A stretch of 64,000 nt of DNA, taken from the NCBI RefSeq assembly GCF_024171785.1, contig NZ_JAMTCK010000013.1:85900-149899 (forward strand). Direction: 5' to 3'. The DNA is from Goodfellowiella coeruleoviolacea (lineage in GTDB: Bacteria; Actinomycetota; Actinomycetes; Mycobacteriales; Pseudonocardiaceae). The notes beneath the pieces are model-generated. The model was not told the DNA's origin, searched no databases, and saw only the letters and a program-made list of their open reading frames with translations. Both the position numbers and the translations under genes were made by a program. Shown here one piece after another: positions 33,355 to 42,362 of this stretch (positions are counted from its first letter, which is position 1; each line of letters begins with the position of its first letter).

Positions 33355-36300
33355 CTACTGCTGGGGCAACTCCTTGATCCGGATGTTGCGGAACGAGACG
33401 TCGTCGTCGTCACCGTGGTTCTGGATGCCGACGAAACCCTGGGTCAGGTCCCGGTTGGGGTCGGTGTTGGTGAAGTCGTTGATGAGGGTGTCGTTGAGGT
33501 AGACCTTGATGTTCTGGCCGGACACCACGATCTCGTAGGTGTTCCACTCCCCCGGCGGGCGCAGCGCCGCGTCCCTGGCCGCCTGGTCGGCGCCCTGGAA
33601 CCCGTAGATGGAACCGGTGGTGCGGTCGGCGGCGTCGGTGGCGTCGATCTGGATCTCGTAGCCCTGGTTGACCGCGACCCACGGGTCGTCACCGGGTTCC
33701 GGGAATCCCACGAACACCCCGGAGTTGTCGTCGCCGGCCAGCCGCCAGTCCAGTTTCAGGCTGTAGGCGTGGAACTCCTGGGTGGTGCGGAACAACCCCA
33801 TGCCGCCGACCGAGCGGATCTCGCAGTCGGTGGTGAGGTCGAAGCGCCCCGGCCCGGACTGGCGCCAGGCGTCCAGGCTCGCTGCGGTGCCGTCGAACAG
33901 GGCCTGGTAACCGGTTTCCGGCTGTGCCGGCCGGCATTCGGCCGGACTGGCCACGCCGCTGCCGCTGACCGTGATCGCGTCCACGTCGAACAGGCTGGTG
34001 CCGGTGCCGGTGAACACGAAGTACAGCGGGCCGCTGCCACCCGGGTCGGTGACCGGAGTGGCCGGCAGGTCCACGTAGTTGGCCCAGCCGCCGGTGTTGG
34101 GCACGGTCACGGTCTGCACCAGCGGGCCGTCCACCGCTCCCGCGTGCACCTCGATGGCACCGCCGGGGCCGGCCGAGGACACCCGGTAGCCGATGCCGTC
34201 CACCCCGGACAGGTTGGCCGGGTCAACGGTGATCCAGTCGCCGGGGTCGATGTTGCCCGCCTTCTTGCCGCCGTGCGCGCCGGCCTCGCTGATCACGTCC
34301 ACGCCCTGGGCCTTGGCGAAGAACTCGGCCTGCTTCTCCTTGGGCTGCAGGATGTTCTGGGCCGAGCCGGTCAGTGCCGGCGCGCCCTCGGCGCCGCCGT
34401 CGGTGTAGCTGGCGTTGATGACCGCGAAGATGTTGGCGTCCAGCCCGTGGCCCTCGTCGGCGGGCGTGTCGATCACGCCCTGGCAGCCGGTGGCCCGACT
34501 GAGCGGGTGGCCGTGGTTGTCGTGGCCGAGGATGTACTCCACCACCACCTTGGCGCAGTCGATCTGGCCGTCCTCGGGGTCGGTGACGGTCACCGTGAAC
34601 GGCACCTTGTCGCCGAACCCGAAGAAGCCGCCGGCCGGCGGGGTGTCCAGGCGCACGGTGGGCGCGGTGTTGCCCACCACCACCTTGACGCTGGCCACGC
34701 CGGTCAGGCCGTCCGCGTCGGTCACCGACAGCCGCGCGGTGTACTCGCCGACCTGTTCGTAGGTGAAGCTGACCGGGCCGGCCTCGGTGGAGTCGGTGGT
34801 GCCGTCGCCGGTGAAGTCCCAGGCGTAGCGCAGGTCCCCGGTGTCGGTGTCCGGGTCGCTGGTGCCACTCGGGTCGAACCGCACGGTCAGCGGCGCCGGC
34901 CCGGAGGTGCGGTCGGCGGAGACCACCGCGCTGGGGGTGCGGTTGCCGCCGGTGTAGTCGATGCGGTACAGCGCCGAGTCGGCCGCGCCACCGAAGTAGC
35001 CGCTGCCGTAGTCCAGCACGTACAGCGATCCCTCCGGCCCGAACTCGATGTTCATCGGCCTGGTCAGCTTCATCGAGTCGAAGAACGGCTGGATCTTCTC
35101 GACCGCGCCGTCCTGGCCGACGCTGATCTCCTTGATCCACCCCCGGTCCCACTCGTAGGCGAAGTTCTTGCCGTCGAAGTACTTCGGGAACTTGGTGGGC
35201 GAGTTGAGGTTCGGGTCGAACCGGTAGACCGGGCCGCCCATCGGGGACTCACCGCCGGTGCCGAACTCCGGCACGGACCCGCCGTCGTAGGGGATCCAGG
35301 CCGGCTGCACCGGCGGCAGGTCGGTCAGGCCGGTGTTGTTCGGGCTGGTGTTCTTGGGCGCGGCGCAGTCGAAGGCCGCACCCGAGGTGCCGGTGGCGAA
35401 GTCGTGGTCGTGGTAGGGCTGGTTGTCGCCGACGCAGTACGGCCAGCCGTAGTTGCCCGGGCCTTTGACCAGGTTGAACTCCACGGTGCCCGCCGGGCCG
35501 CGGTCCGGGTTGGCCGAGCCAGCGTCCGGTCCGTAGTCACCCAGGTAGATCCAGCCGGTCTGCTTGTCCACGGCGAACCGGAACGGGTTGCGGAACCCCA
35601 TCGCGTAGATCTCCGGCCGGGTCTTGTCCGTGCCGGGCGGGAACAGGTTGCCCTCGGGGATGGAGTAGCCGCCGTCCTCGTTCACCTTGATCCGCAGCAG
35701 TTTGCCGCGCAGGTCGTTGGTGTTGGCCGAGGTGCGCTGCGCGTCGTAGGCGGGGTTGCGGGTGGGCCGCTCGTCGATCGGGGTGTAGCCGTCCGAGGCG
35801 AACGGATTGCTGTCGTCCCCTGTGGACAGCAGCAGGTTGCCCTGGGCGTCGAAGTCGATCTCCCCGCCCACGTGGCAGCAGATGCCCCGGGTCGCCGGGA
35901 TCTCCAGGATGGTCTGCTCGCTGGCCAGGTCCAGCGTGCCGGTGTCGGTGAAGCGGAACCGGGACAGCCGGTTGACGCCGTCGAACGGCGCGAAGTCGGC
36001 GGCGGTGCCGTCGTTGGGCGCGTCCCCGGCCGGGGTGGACAGCGGTGGCGCGTAGAACAGGTAGACCCAGCGGTTGGTGGCGAAGTCGGGGTCGACGGCG
36101 ATGCCCTGCAGGCCGTCCTCGTCGTGGTTGTACACCGGGATCTGCGCGGCCAGCGTGGTGGTGGCGTCCGGTGTGGTCAGCCAGACCCGGCCGTCCCGGG
36201 AGGTGTGCAGCACCCGCCGGTCGGGCAGCACGCTCAGCGCGATCGGCTCACCGGTGCGTTCCGCGCCCTGCGCCAGGGTGATCTGGTCGAAGTCGGTGTC

Positions 36301-37167
36301 GACCGGGGGCGTGGTGTCGGGGGTGGGGGTGCAGTCGGCCTCGACCAGTCCGGCGGCGTAGCGGATGCCGCCGAGCAGGTGGGCCAGGAACTGCGGATCG
36401 CTGAAGGATTCCCTGGTGTGGCCGCCGCCGGTGTACCAGGAGCGGCCCCCGGAGACCTGCTGGCACCAGGAGATGGGGTGGTCGCCCATGGCGCCGTCGC
36501 CCGGCTGGTAGCTGGACTCGTCGAGGCTGGCCAGCACGTGCACGGCCGAGCGCGGGTTCTCCCGGTAGTTGTACCACTCGTCGGTGCGGGTCCACCGGTC
36601 CGGCAGGGTGGCGGTGGACGGGTGGTCGTGGTCCTCCACGTCCACCGTGGCCTGTTGCACCGCGGGGTGCGACTTGAAGTAGGCGCCGACCAGCTTGCCG
36701 TACCAGGGCCAGTCGTACTCGGTGTCGGAGGCGGCGTGCACGCCGGCGTAGCCGCCGCCGGCCGCGATGTAGCGCTCGAACGCGGCCTGCTGCCTGGCGT
36801 TGAGCACGTCGCCGGTGGTGGACAGCCACACCACGGCGTCGTACTTGGCCAGGTTGGTGTCGGTGAACTGCCGGGTGTCCTCGGTCGCGGTGACCTTGAA
36901 ACCGTTGTCCCGGCCCAGCCGTTGGATGGCGGCGATGCCCGCCGGGATGGAGTCGTGCCGGTATCCGGCGGTCTTGCTGAAGACCAGCACGCTGGCCTTG
37001 CGCTGGCCCGGCCCGTGGTCGTCGGTGTCGGCGCTGGCCGGGACGGCCATGCCGAGGGCCGTGCCCAGTCCGGTCAGCAGCGCCACGGCCGCCGTGCCCA
37101 CCCGGGATCGGCGGGGGCGCCCGCCTCCTGCCCGGTCCTGTCCGCTCGTCTGTGTTCCGCTTCGCAC
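33355..37167 (-). CDS. Secreted ThuA-sorbosone dehydrogenase-PKD-CBM-DUF1080 protein
   Basis: 1270-residue exported protein, GTG start with RBS gaggaga. Signal peptide about 1-47 (RRSRVGTAAVALLTG, PASADT). Domains in order: ThuA glutamine-amidotransferase-like (about 57-275: VLVFSKTAGYRHDSI, GVHAASDTEYDW), PQQ-type glucose/sorbosone dehydrogenase propeller (about 295-670: GLQGIAVDPDF, CCHVGGEIDFD, EIYAMGFRNPFRFAVD), PKD (about 690-780), a carbohydrate-binding-like region (about 790-1045) and C-terminal DUF1080/LamG-like domain (about 1085-1268: SGVFVGFPEPGDD, GYEIQIDATD). DUF1080 proteins include 3-keto-disaccharide hydrolases. Encoded directly after a Gfo/Idh/MocA oxidoreductase, it probably oxidises and cleaves glycosides outside the cell (inference). 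Confidence 0.93.
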   Translation of the reverse strand: MRSGTQTSGQDRAGGGRPRRSRVGTAAVALLTGLGTALGMAVPASADTDDHGPGQRKASVLVFSKTAGYRHDSIPAGIAAIQRLGRDNGFKVTATEDTRQFTDTNLAKYDAVVWLSTTGDVLNARQQAAFERYIAAGGGYAGVHAASDTEYDWPWYGKLVGAYFKSHPAVQQATVDVEDHDHPSTATLPDRWTRTDEWYNYRENPRSAVHVLASLDESSYQPGDGAMGDHPISWCQQVSGGRSWYTGGGHTRESFSDPQFLAHLLGGIRYAAGLVEADCTPTPDTTPPVDTDFDQITLAQGAERTGEPIALSVLPDRRVLHTSRDGRVWLTTPDATTTLAAQIPVYNHDEDGLQGIAVDPDFATNRWVYLFYAPPLSTPAGDAPNDGTAADFAPFDGVNRLSRFRFTDTGTLDLASEQTILEIPATRGICCHVGGEIDFDAQGNLLLSTGDDSNPFASDGYTPIDERPTRNPAYDAQRTSANTNDLRGKLLRIKVNEDGGYSIPEGNLFPPGTDKTRPEIYAMGFRNPFRFAVDKQTGWIYLGDYGPDAGSANPDRGPAGTVEFNLVKGPGNYGWPYCVGDNQPYHDHDFATGTSGAAFDCAAPKNTSPNNTGLTDLPPVQPAWIPYDGGSVPEFGTGGESPMGGPVYRFDPNLNSPTKFPKYFDGKNFAYEWDRGWIKEISVGQDGAVEKIQPFFDSMKLTRPMNIEFGPEGSLYVLDYGSGYFGGAADSALYRIDYTGGNRTPSAVVSADRTSGPAPLTVRFDPSGTSDPDTDTGDLRYAWDFTGDGTTDSTEAGPVSFTYEQVGEYTARLSVTDADGLTGVASVKVVVGNTAPTVRLDTPPAGGFFGFGDKVPFTVTVTDPEDGQIDCAKVVVEYILGHDNHGHPLSRATGCQGVIDTPADEGHGLDANIFAVINASYTDGGAEGAPALTGSAQNILQPKEKQAEFFAKAQGVDVISEAGAHGGKKAGNIDPGDWITVDPANLSGVDGIGYRVSSAGPGGAIEVHAGAVDGPLVQTVTVPNTGGWANYVDLPATPVTDPGGSGPLYFVFTGTGTSLFDVDAITVSGSGVASPAECRPAQPETGYQALFDGTAASLDAWRQSGPGRFDLTTDCEIRSVGGMGLFRTTQEFHAYSLKLDWRLAGDDNSGVFVGFPEPGDDPWVAVNQGYEIQIDATDAADRTTGSIYGFQGADQAARDAALRPPGEWNTYEIVVSGQNIKVYLNDTLINDFTNTDPNRDLTQGFVGIQNHGDDDDVSFRNIRIKELPQQ

Positions 37168-37389
37168 TGGTAGCTTTCTCCTCGCTCTTACCGGTCTGCG
37201 CGCCGATCGGTCGACCGCGGTTCGGCGGCAGGTGGTTGGGGACCCACCGGGATAGAGGTCGATCTCCTTTCCGTTGGGGGTAGCGCTGCTCGGCTCGGCG
37301 GCCACCGAACCGGGCAGCGCCACCAGTGGTGGCCTCGGGTCGCCGGGCTCAACCGTCCACTGTGGTTGGTCGTCCCGGCGGGCCGGCGC

Positions 37390-38538
37390 TCAGCCGGCGT
37401 CGGTGGACTGCCAGTTCCCGCCGGATTCGGCGCTGGTCTGCACCGCGTGCAGCACCCGCTGCACGCGCAGCCCCTCGGCGAAGCCGGGGTGCGGGTCGGT
37501 GCCGGTGCCGATGGCGGTCAGGAAGTCGGCGGCCTCGTGGGTGAAGGTGTGCTCGTAGCCGAGCAGGTGCCCCGGCGGCCACCACGCGCCCAGGTACGGG
37601 TGCTGCGGCTCGGTGACCAGGATGCGGCGGAACCCGGCGTCGGCGCCGTCGGCGTGGTCGTAGAAGGACAGCTCGTTCATGGACTCGAAGTCGAACGCGA
37701 GGCTGCCGGCCGAGCCGTTGACCTCAAGGCGCATCGCGTTCTTGCGCCCCAACGCGTAGCGGGTCGCCTCGAAGCTGCCCACCGCGCCGCCGGAGAAGCG
37801 CGCCAGGAACAGCGCGCAGTCGTCCACGGTGACCTCGTCGGTCTGGTCGCTGCCGGCCAGGGGCCGCTGCCGGACGAAGGTCTCGGTCAGCGCGGACACC
37901 CCGGTCACCGTCTGGCCGGTGACGAACTGGGCCGCGTCCACGATGTGCGCGCCCAGGTCGCCCAGCGCGCCGGAGCCGGCCGACTCGCGGCGCAGCCGCC
38001 AGGTCATCGGCGCGGCCGGGTCGGACAGCCAGTCCTGCAGGTAGACCGCGCGCACGTGGCGGATGTCGCCGAGCCGGCCCTGCTCGACCAGCTGGCGGGC
38101 CAGGGCCAGCGCGGGCACCCGGCGGTAGTTGAACGCGACCATCGCGCGCACCCCGTGCCGGGCGGCCCGCTGCGCGGCCTCGACCATGGCCTCGGCCTCG
38201 GCCACCGTGTTGGCCAGTGGTTTCTCACACAGCACGTGCTTGCCCGCGGCCAGGGCGGCGATGGCGATCTCGGCGTGGCTGTCGCCCGGCGTGCACACGT
38301 CCACCAGCCCCACGTCGTCGCGCTCCACCAGGCGACGCCAGTCCGTTTCGGTGGCGGCCCAGCCGAGCCGGTCCGCCGCCGCCTTGGTCCGGTCCGGGTC
38401 GCGCCCGCCCAGCACGGCCAGCCGGGGCACCAGGGGCACGTCGAAGAAGCGGTGCACGTTGCGCCAGGCCTGGGAGTGCACCGCGCCCATGAACGCGTGC
38501 CCCACCATGCCCACGCCGATACCGTCGCCGCCTGCCAT
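37390..38538 (-). CDS. Gfo/Idh/MocA-family oxidoreductase
   Basis: 382-residue NAD(P)-dependent sugar oxidoreductase. Rossmann motif GVGMVGHAFMGAVHSQAW (residues about 8-25), catalytic lysine motif KHVLCEKPLANT, and GALGDLGAHIVDAAQF with the family's catalytic His. ILVTEPQHPYLGAWWPPGHLLGYEHTF near the C-terminus is typical of the branch next to sugar isomerases. Such enzymes oxidise sugar hydroxyls (often C3) or inositols. RBS gaggag before the ATG at 38538. It lies between the ABC importer and the giant secreted protein in one directional operon; a 222-bp gap without recognised elements follows it. Confidence 0.93.
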   Translation of the reverse strand: MAGGDGIGVGMVGHAFMGAVHSQAWRNVHRFFDVPLVPRLAVLGGRDPDRTKAAADRLGWAATETDWRRLVERDDVGLVDVCTPGDSHAEIAIAALAAGKHVLCEKPLANTVAEAEAMVEAAQRAARHGVRAMVAFNYRRVPALALARQLVEQGRLGDIRHVRAVYLQDWLSDPAAPMTWRLRRESAGSGALGDLGAHIVDAAQFVTGQTVTGVSALTETFVRQRPLAGSDQTDEVTVDDCALFLARFSGGAVGSFEATRYALGRKNAMRLEVNGSAGSLAFDFESMNELSFYDHADGADAGFRRILVTEPQHPYLGAWWPPGHLLGYEHTFTHEAADFLTAIGTGTDPHPGFAEGLRVQRVLHAVQTSAESGGNWQSTDAG

Positions 38539-38597
38539 GCGTTTCTCCTCGTCTTGTTCCCGCTTGTGGATCGCGCGCACCCGGGGGGGGGTGCGGG

Positions 38598-39665
38598 TCA
38601 GGAGTCGAACCCGACGTCCAGGTACTGCGCCACGTTCTCCTTGGTGACCACGGCCGAGTAGGTGGTGATGCTGGCCGGGATCTCGTGCTCGGCCAGGTCG
38701 CCCAGGCCCTTGGCCTGGCCCAGCAGCCGGGCCAGCGCCACGGCGGAGGCGGCCATCGACGGGTTGTAGAGCACGGTCGCCTTGACCGGGCCGCTGTCCG
38801 CCTGGATCAGGTTCATCATGTTGCGCGAACCCGCGCCGCCGACCATGAAGAACTCCTTGCGGCCGGCGCTCTCGATCGCGGCGAGCACGCCGATGCCCTG
38901 GTCGTCGTCGTGGTTCCACAGCGCGTCCAGCTTGCTGGCCGACTGCAGCAGGTTGGCGGTCTGCTGCTCCCCGCTCTCCGGGGTGAACTGGGCGGACACC
39001 CGGGGTCCCACCGAGAACCCGTGCCGGGCCAGCGCGTCGCGGAAGCCGGAGCTGCGCTCCTGGGTCAGCGGCAGCGCGTCGATGCCGGCCACCTCGCCGA
39101 TCACCGGGTTGCTCACGCCGCGCCGCTTGAGTTCGGCGGCCACGAAGTTGCCCGCGTTGACGCCCATCCGGTAGTTGTCGCCGCCGATCCACACCCGGTA
39201 GGCCAGCGGCGTGTCGAACACGCGGTCCACGTTGACCACGGGGATGCCCGCGTCGGTGGCCTGCTGGCCGACCTGGGTGAGCGCCTTGCCGTCGAAGGGC
39301 AGCACCACCAGCGCGTCCACCTTGGCGTTGATCAGCGTCTCCACCTGGGCGATCTGCTGGTTGACGTCGTTGCTGCCCTCGGTGGCGTTGAGGGTCACGT
39401 CGCTGAACCGCTCGGCCTGCGCCCGCGCGTTCTTGGTCATCGCCGCCATCCAGCCGTGGTCGGCGGCGGGCGCGGAGAAGCCGATGGTGACCTGCTTGCC
39501 CGGCGCGGCGTTGTCCCCCTGCCCGCTGGCCAGCGCCTGCTGGGTGGGCTCGGTGCGGGCGTTGGAGGTGCAGCTGGCCAGCAGGGCGCCGGCGCCGACC
39601 GCGCCACCGGCCAGCAGGAAGCCGCGGCGGGCCAGGAACGACCCCGGTGATGGCTGTGCGGACAT
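38598..39665 (-). CDS. Ribose/sugar ABC transporter substrate-binding lipoprotein
   Basis: 355-residue periplasmic-binding protein of the ribose/galactose family (Peripla_BP_4). N-terminus with a twin arginine (LARRGFLLAGG) and lipobox LLASC at about 27-31, so it is probably exported by Tat and lipid-anchored. Core: VTIGFSAPAADHGWMAAM, VDALVVLPFDGKAL, IPVVNVDRVF and NHDDDQGIGVLAAIE. It supplies the sugar to the permease and ATPase encoded just upstream. Sugar specificity cannot be read from sequence; neighbours suggest a glycoside, keto-sugar or inositol. A short weak hairpin (38577-38596) follows its stop. Confidence 0.93.
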   Translation of the reverse strand: MSAQPSPGSFLARRGFLLAGGAVGAGALLASCTSNARTEPTQQALASGQGDNAAPGKQVTIGFSAPAADHGWMAAMTKNARAQAERFSDVTLNATEGSNDVNQQIAQVETLINAKVDALVVLPFDGKALTQVGQQATDAGIPVVNVDRVFDTPLAYRVWIGGDNYRMGVNAGNFVAAELKRRGVSNPVIGEVAGIDALPLTQERSSGFRDALARHGFSVGPRVSAQFTPESGEQQTANLLQSASKLDALWNHDDDQGIGVLAAIESAGRKEFFMVGGAGSRNMMNLIQADSGPVKATVLYNPSMAASAVALARLLGQAKGLGDLAEHEIPASITTYSAVVTKENVAQYLDVGFDS

Positions 39666-39711
39666 GTGCTCTCCCAGTACGAACAGGACTGTCCCCAGTG
39701 GACAGAGGATG

Positions 39712-40770
39712 TCAGGTGGTGGCCGCGGCGCGCCGGCCGCGCAGGGTGCGGTGCTGCAACAGCACCGCGACGACGATGACCAGGCCCTTGGCGATGTTCT
39801 GGATGTCGGTGTCCAGGTTGTTGAGCGTGAACACGTTGCCCAGCACGGTGAAGATCAGCACCCCGACCAGGGTGCCCAGCAGGGTGCCCCGGCCGCCGGC
39901 CAGGGCGGTGCCGCCGATGACCACCGCGGCGATCGCGTCCAGCTCGTAGGACAGGCCGTTGGTGGAGGCACCCGAGTTGGTCCTGGCCACCACCATGATC
40001 GCGGCGATGCCGCAGCACAGCCCGCACAGCGCGTAGACCAGGGCGATGTGCCGGCGCACGTTGATGCCGGCCAGCCGGGCGGCCTCGGCGTTGCCGCCGA
40101 CGGCCAGCGTGCGCCGGCCGAACGTGGTGCGGTTGAGCAGCACCCAGCCCACCGCGAACACCAGGGCGAACAGCCACACCAGCACGGGCACGCCGAGCAG
40201 CGAGCCGCGGAAGAACGCGCCGAACTCGGGCGACTCGACCACCTGGGTGCGCCGGCCGCTGATCCGCTCGGCCAGGCCGCGCGCGGAGGCCAGCATGGCC
40301 AGGGTGGTGATGAACGGGACCACCCGGCCGTAGCTGATCAGCACCCCGTTGACCAGGCCGGCGCCCAGGCCGACCAGCAGCGCGCACAGCACCATCACGA
40401 CCGGGCCGTAGGACTGGGTGGCCACCGTGGTCATCCACACGCTGGCCAGCGCCACCACCGACCCGACCGACAGGTCGATGCCGGCGGTCAGGACCACGAA
40501 CGTCATGCCGACGCTGACCACGCCGATGGCCGCGGCCAGCCGCAGGATCGTGGAGATGTTGCCCTCGGTCAGGAAGGCGTCCGGGCGGGTGGCGTAGCCG
40601 ACCGCGCACAGCAGCACCAGCACGCCGAGCAGGCCCAGCAGCCGCACGTCCCAGGCGCGGCGGGCGCCGCCCGCGCGCGGGGTGGCCGGGCCGGGCGCAT
40701 CCGCCGGCACGGCGGGGTCGGTGGCCGGTGCGTCCTGGCCAAGAACCGGCGCCGGGGGTTTCTCGGTCAC
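39712..40770 (-). CDS. Ribose-type ABC transporter permease
   Basis: 352-residue RbsC-type permease (BPD_transp_2). Eight or more hydrophobic segments; signature VLTAGIDLSVGSVVALASV near 95-113 and the cytoplasmic coupling stretch VGGNAEAARLAGINV near 230. The GTG start overlaps the ATPase stop by four bases. It forms the membrane pore of the importer with the ATPase and the binding protein encoded on either side. Confidence 0.95.
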   Translation of the reverse strand: MTEKPPAPVLGQDAPATDPAVPADAPGPATPRAGGARRAWDVRLLGLLGVLVLLCAVGYATRPDAFLTEGNISTILRLAAAIGVVSVGMTFVVLTAGIDLSVGSVVALASVWMTTVATQSYGPVVMVLCALLVGLGAGLVNGVLISYGRVVPFITTLAMLASARGLAERISGRRTQVVESPEFGAFFRGSLLGVPVLVWLFALVFAVGWVLLNRTTFGRRTLAVGGNAEAARLAGINVRRHIALVYALCGLCCGIAAIMVVARTNSGASTNGLSYELDAIAAVVIGGTALAGGRGTLLGTLVGVLIFTVLGNVFTLNNLDTDIQNIAKGLVIVVAVLLQHRTLRGRRAAATT

Positions 40771-42362
40771 GCCGCACTTCCTTCCATCACCATGTCGAGC
40801 ACGTCGGCCTCGGTCAGCTCCGCCGCCGGCGCCTGGTGCACCACGCGTCCCTCGCGCAGCACCAGCACCCGGTCGGCCAGGCCGAGCACCTCGGGAACCT
40901 CACTGGACACCACCACCAGGGCCACGCCGGCGGCGGCGAGTTCGTGGACCACCCGGTACAGCTCGGCGCGGGCGCCCACGTCCACGCCCCGGGTGGGTTC
41001 GTCGAGCAGCAGCACCCGGCAGCCGCGCACCAGCCACCGGGCCACCACGGCCTTCTGCTGGTTGCCGCCGGAGAGCGTGCGCACCGCCCGTGCCGGGTCG
41101 GCCGGGCGCAGGTCCAGTTCGGTCAGCCGGTCCAGCGCGTCGCGGGTCTCCCGGTCGCGGTCGGTGAACCCGAACCGGCTGTAGGCGGGCAGGCTGGCCA
41201 GGGTCACGTTGTGCGCCACGGACATCTCCAGCAGCAGCGCCTGGCTCTTGCGCTCCTCCGGGCACAGCCCGATGCCGGCGGCCACGGCCGAGGGCACGCT
41301 GCCGGCGCGCAGCGGCACGCCGTCCACCAGCACCCGCCCGGCATCCGGCCGGCGCGCGCCGAACACGGTCTCCAGCAGTTCGCTGCGGCCGGCGCCGACC
41401 AGCCCGGCGATGCCGAGGATCTCGCCGGCCCGCACGGTGAAGCTGACGTCGGTGAACTCGCCGGCCCGGCTGAGGTGTTCGACGGTGAGCAGCGCGGGCT
41501 GCCCGGTCGCGGCCGGTTCCGGTGCGGGCGCGGCGGCGCGCTCGGGGAACACCGCGTCCAGGCGCCGGCCGGACATCAGCGCGACCAGGTCCGCGGTGGG
41601 CGTGGTGCGCGCGTCCAGGTCGCGCGCCACGGTCCGGCCGTCCTTGAGCACGCTGACCCGGTGGCCGATGCGGCGGATCTCCTCCATCCGGTGGGAGATG
41701 TAGACCACGGCGACCCCGGCCGAGGTCAGCTCGCCGACGATGCGGAACAGGTTGTCCACCTCGTCGGCGGCCAGCGCCGCGGTGGGCTCGTCCATGATGA
41801 GCAGCCGGGCGTTGTGCGCCAGCGCCCTGGCCATGGACACCAGTTGCTGGCCGGCCGCGGACAGCTCGCCCACCGTCTGGTCGGGGTGGATCTCCGGGTG
41901 GCCCAGCCGGGCCAGCAGCGCGGCGGCCTCGGCGCGGGCGGCGCGCCGCCGGGTGAAGCCGTAGCGGGCGCGCTCGTGGCCGAGGAACACGTTGTCGGTG
42001 ACGGACAGCCCGGGTACCAGGTCCAGTTCCTGGTACATGGTGGCCACGCCCAGGCGCAGCGCGGCCACCGGCGAGGACAGCACCACCGGCTCGCCGCGCC
42101 AGCGGATCTGCCCTGAGTCGGGCTGGTGCGCCCCGGCCAGCACCTTGATCAGGGTGGACTTGCCCGCGCCGTTCTGGCCGAGCAGGCAGTGCACCTCGCC
42201 GGCGCGCACCTCCAGGTTGACCCCGCCCAGGGCGCGCACCCCGGGGAAGGTCTTCACGATGTCGGTCATGGTGAGCAGCACCTCACCGGCCCCGTCCGGG
42301 CCGGTACCGTCCGGTGTGGACGGTTCGCCCGCCGGTGGTTGGTCTGTCGCCTGGCCGCTCAT
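40767..42362 (-). CDS. Ribose-type ABC transporter ATP-binding protein (double ATPase)
   Basis: 531-residue RbsA-type ATPase with two nucleotide-binding domains. The first has Walker A GQNGAGKST (62-70), signature ELSAAGQQLVSMARAL and Walker B LLIMDEPTAAL; the second has a degenerate Walker A GLVGAGRSE and signature LSGGNQQKAVVARWL, as is usual in this family. It powers import of the sugar. ATG overlaps the ROK regulator's stop by four bases (atga), so regulator and transporter are co-translated. Confidence 0.95.
   Translation of the reverse strand: MSGQATDQPPAGEPSTPDGTGPDGAGEVLLTMTDIVKTFPGVRALGGVNLEVRAGEVHCLLGQNGAGKSTLIKVLAGAHQPDSGQIRWRGEPVVLSSPVAALRLGVATMYQELDLVPGLSVTDNVFLGHERARYGFTRRRAARAEAAALLARLGHPEIHPDQTVGELSAAGQQLVSMARALAHNARLLIMDEPTAALAADEVDNLFRIVGELTSAGVAVVYISHRMEEIRRIGHRVSVLKDGRTVARDLDARTTPTADLVALMSGRRLDAVFPERAAAPAPEPAATGQPALLTVEHLSRAGEFTDVSFTVRAGEILGIAGLVGAGRSELLETVFGARRPDAGRVLVDGVPLRAGSVPSAVAAGIGLCPEERKSQALLLEMSVAHNVTLASLPAYSRFGFTDRDRETRDALDRLTELDLRPADPARAVRTLSGGNQQKAVVARWLVRGCRVLLLDEPTRGVDVGARAELYRVVHELAAAGVALVVVSSEVPEVLGLADRVLVLREGRVVHQAPAAELTEADVLDMVMEGSAA

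Noticed and set aside
33415-37173. Open frame of more than 1200 codons opposite the giant secreted protein
   Set aside because: Antisense shadow, Val/Gly/His-rich, no domain signature.
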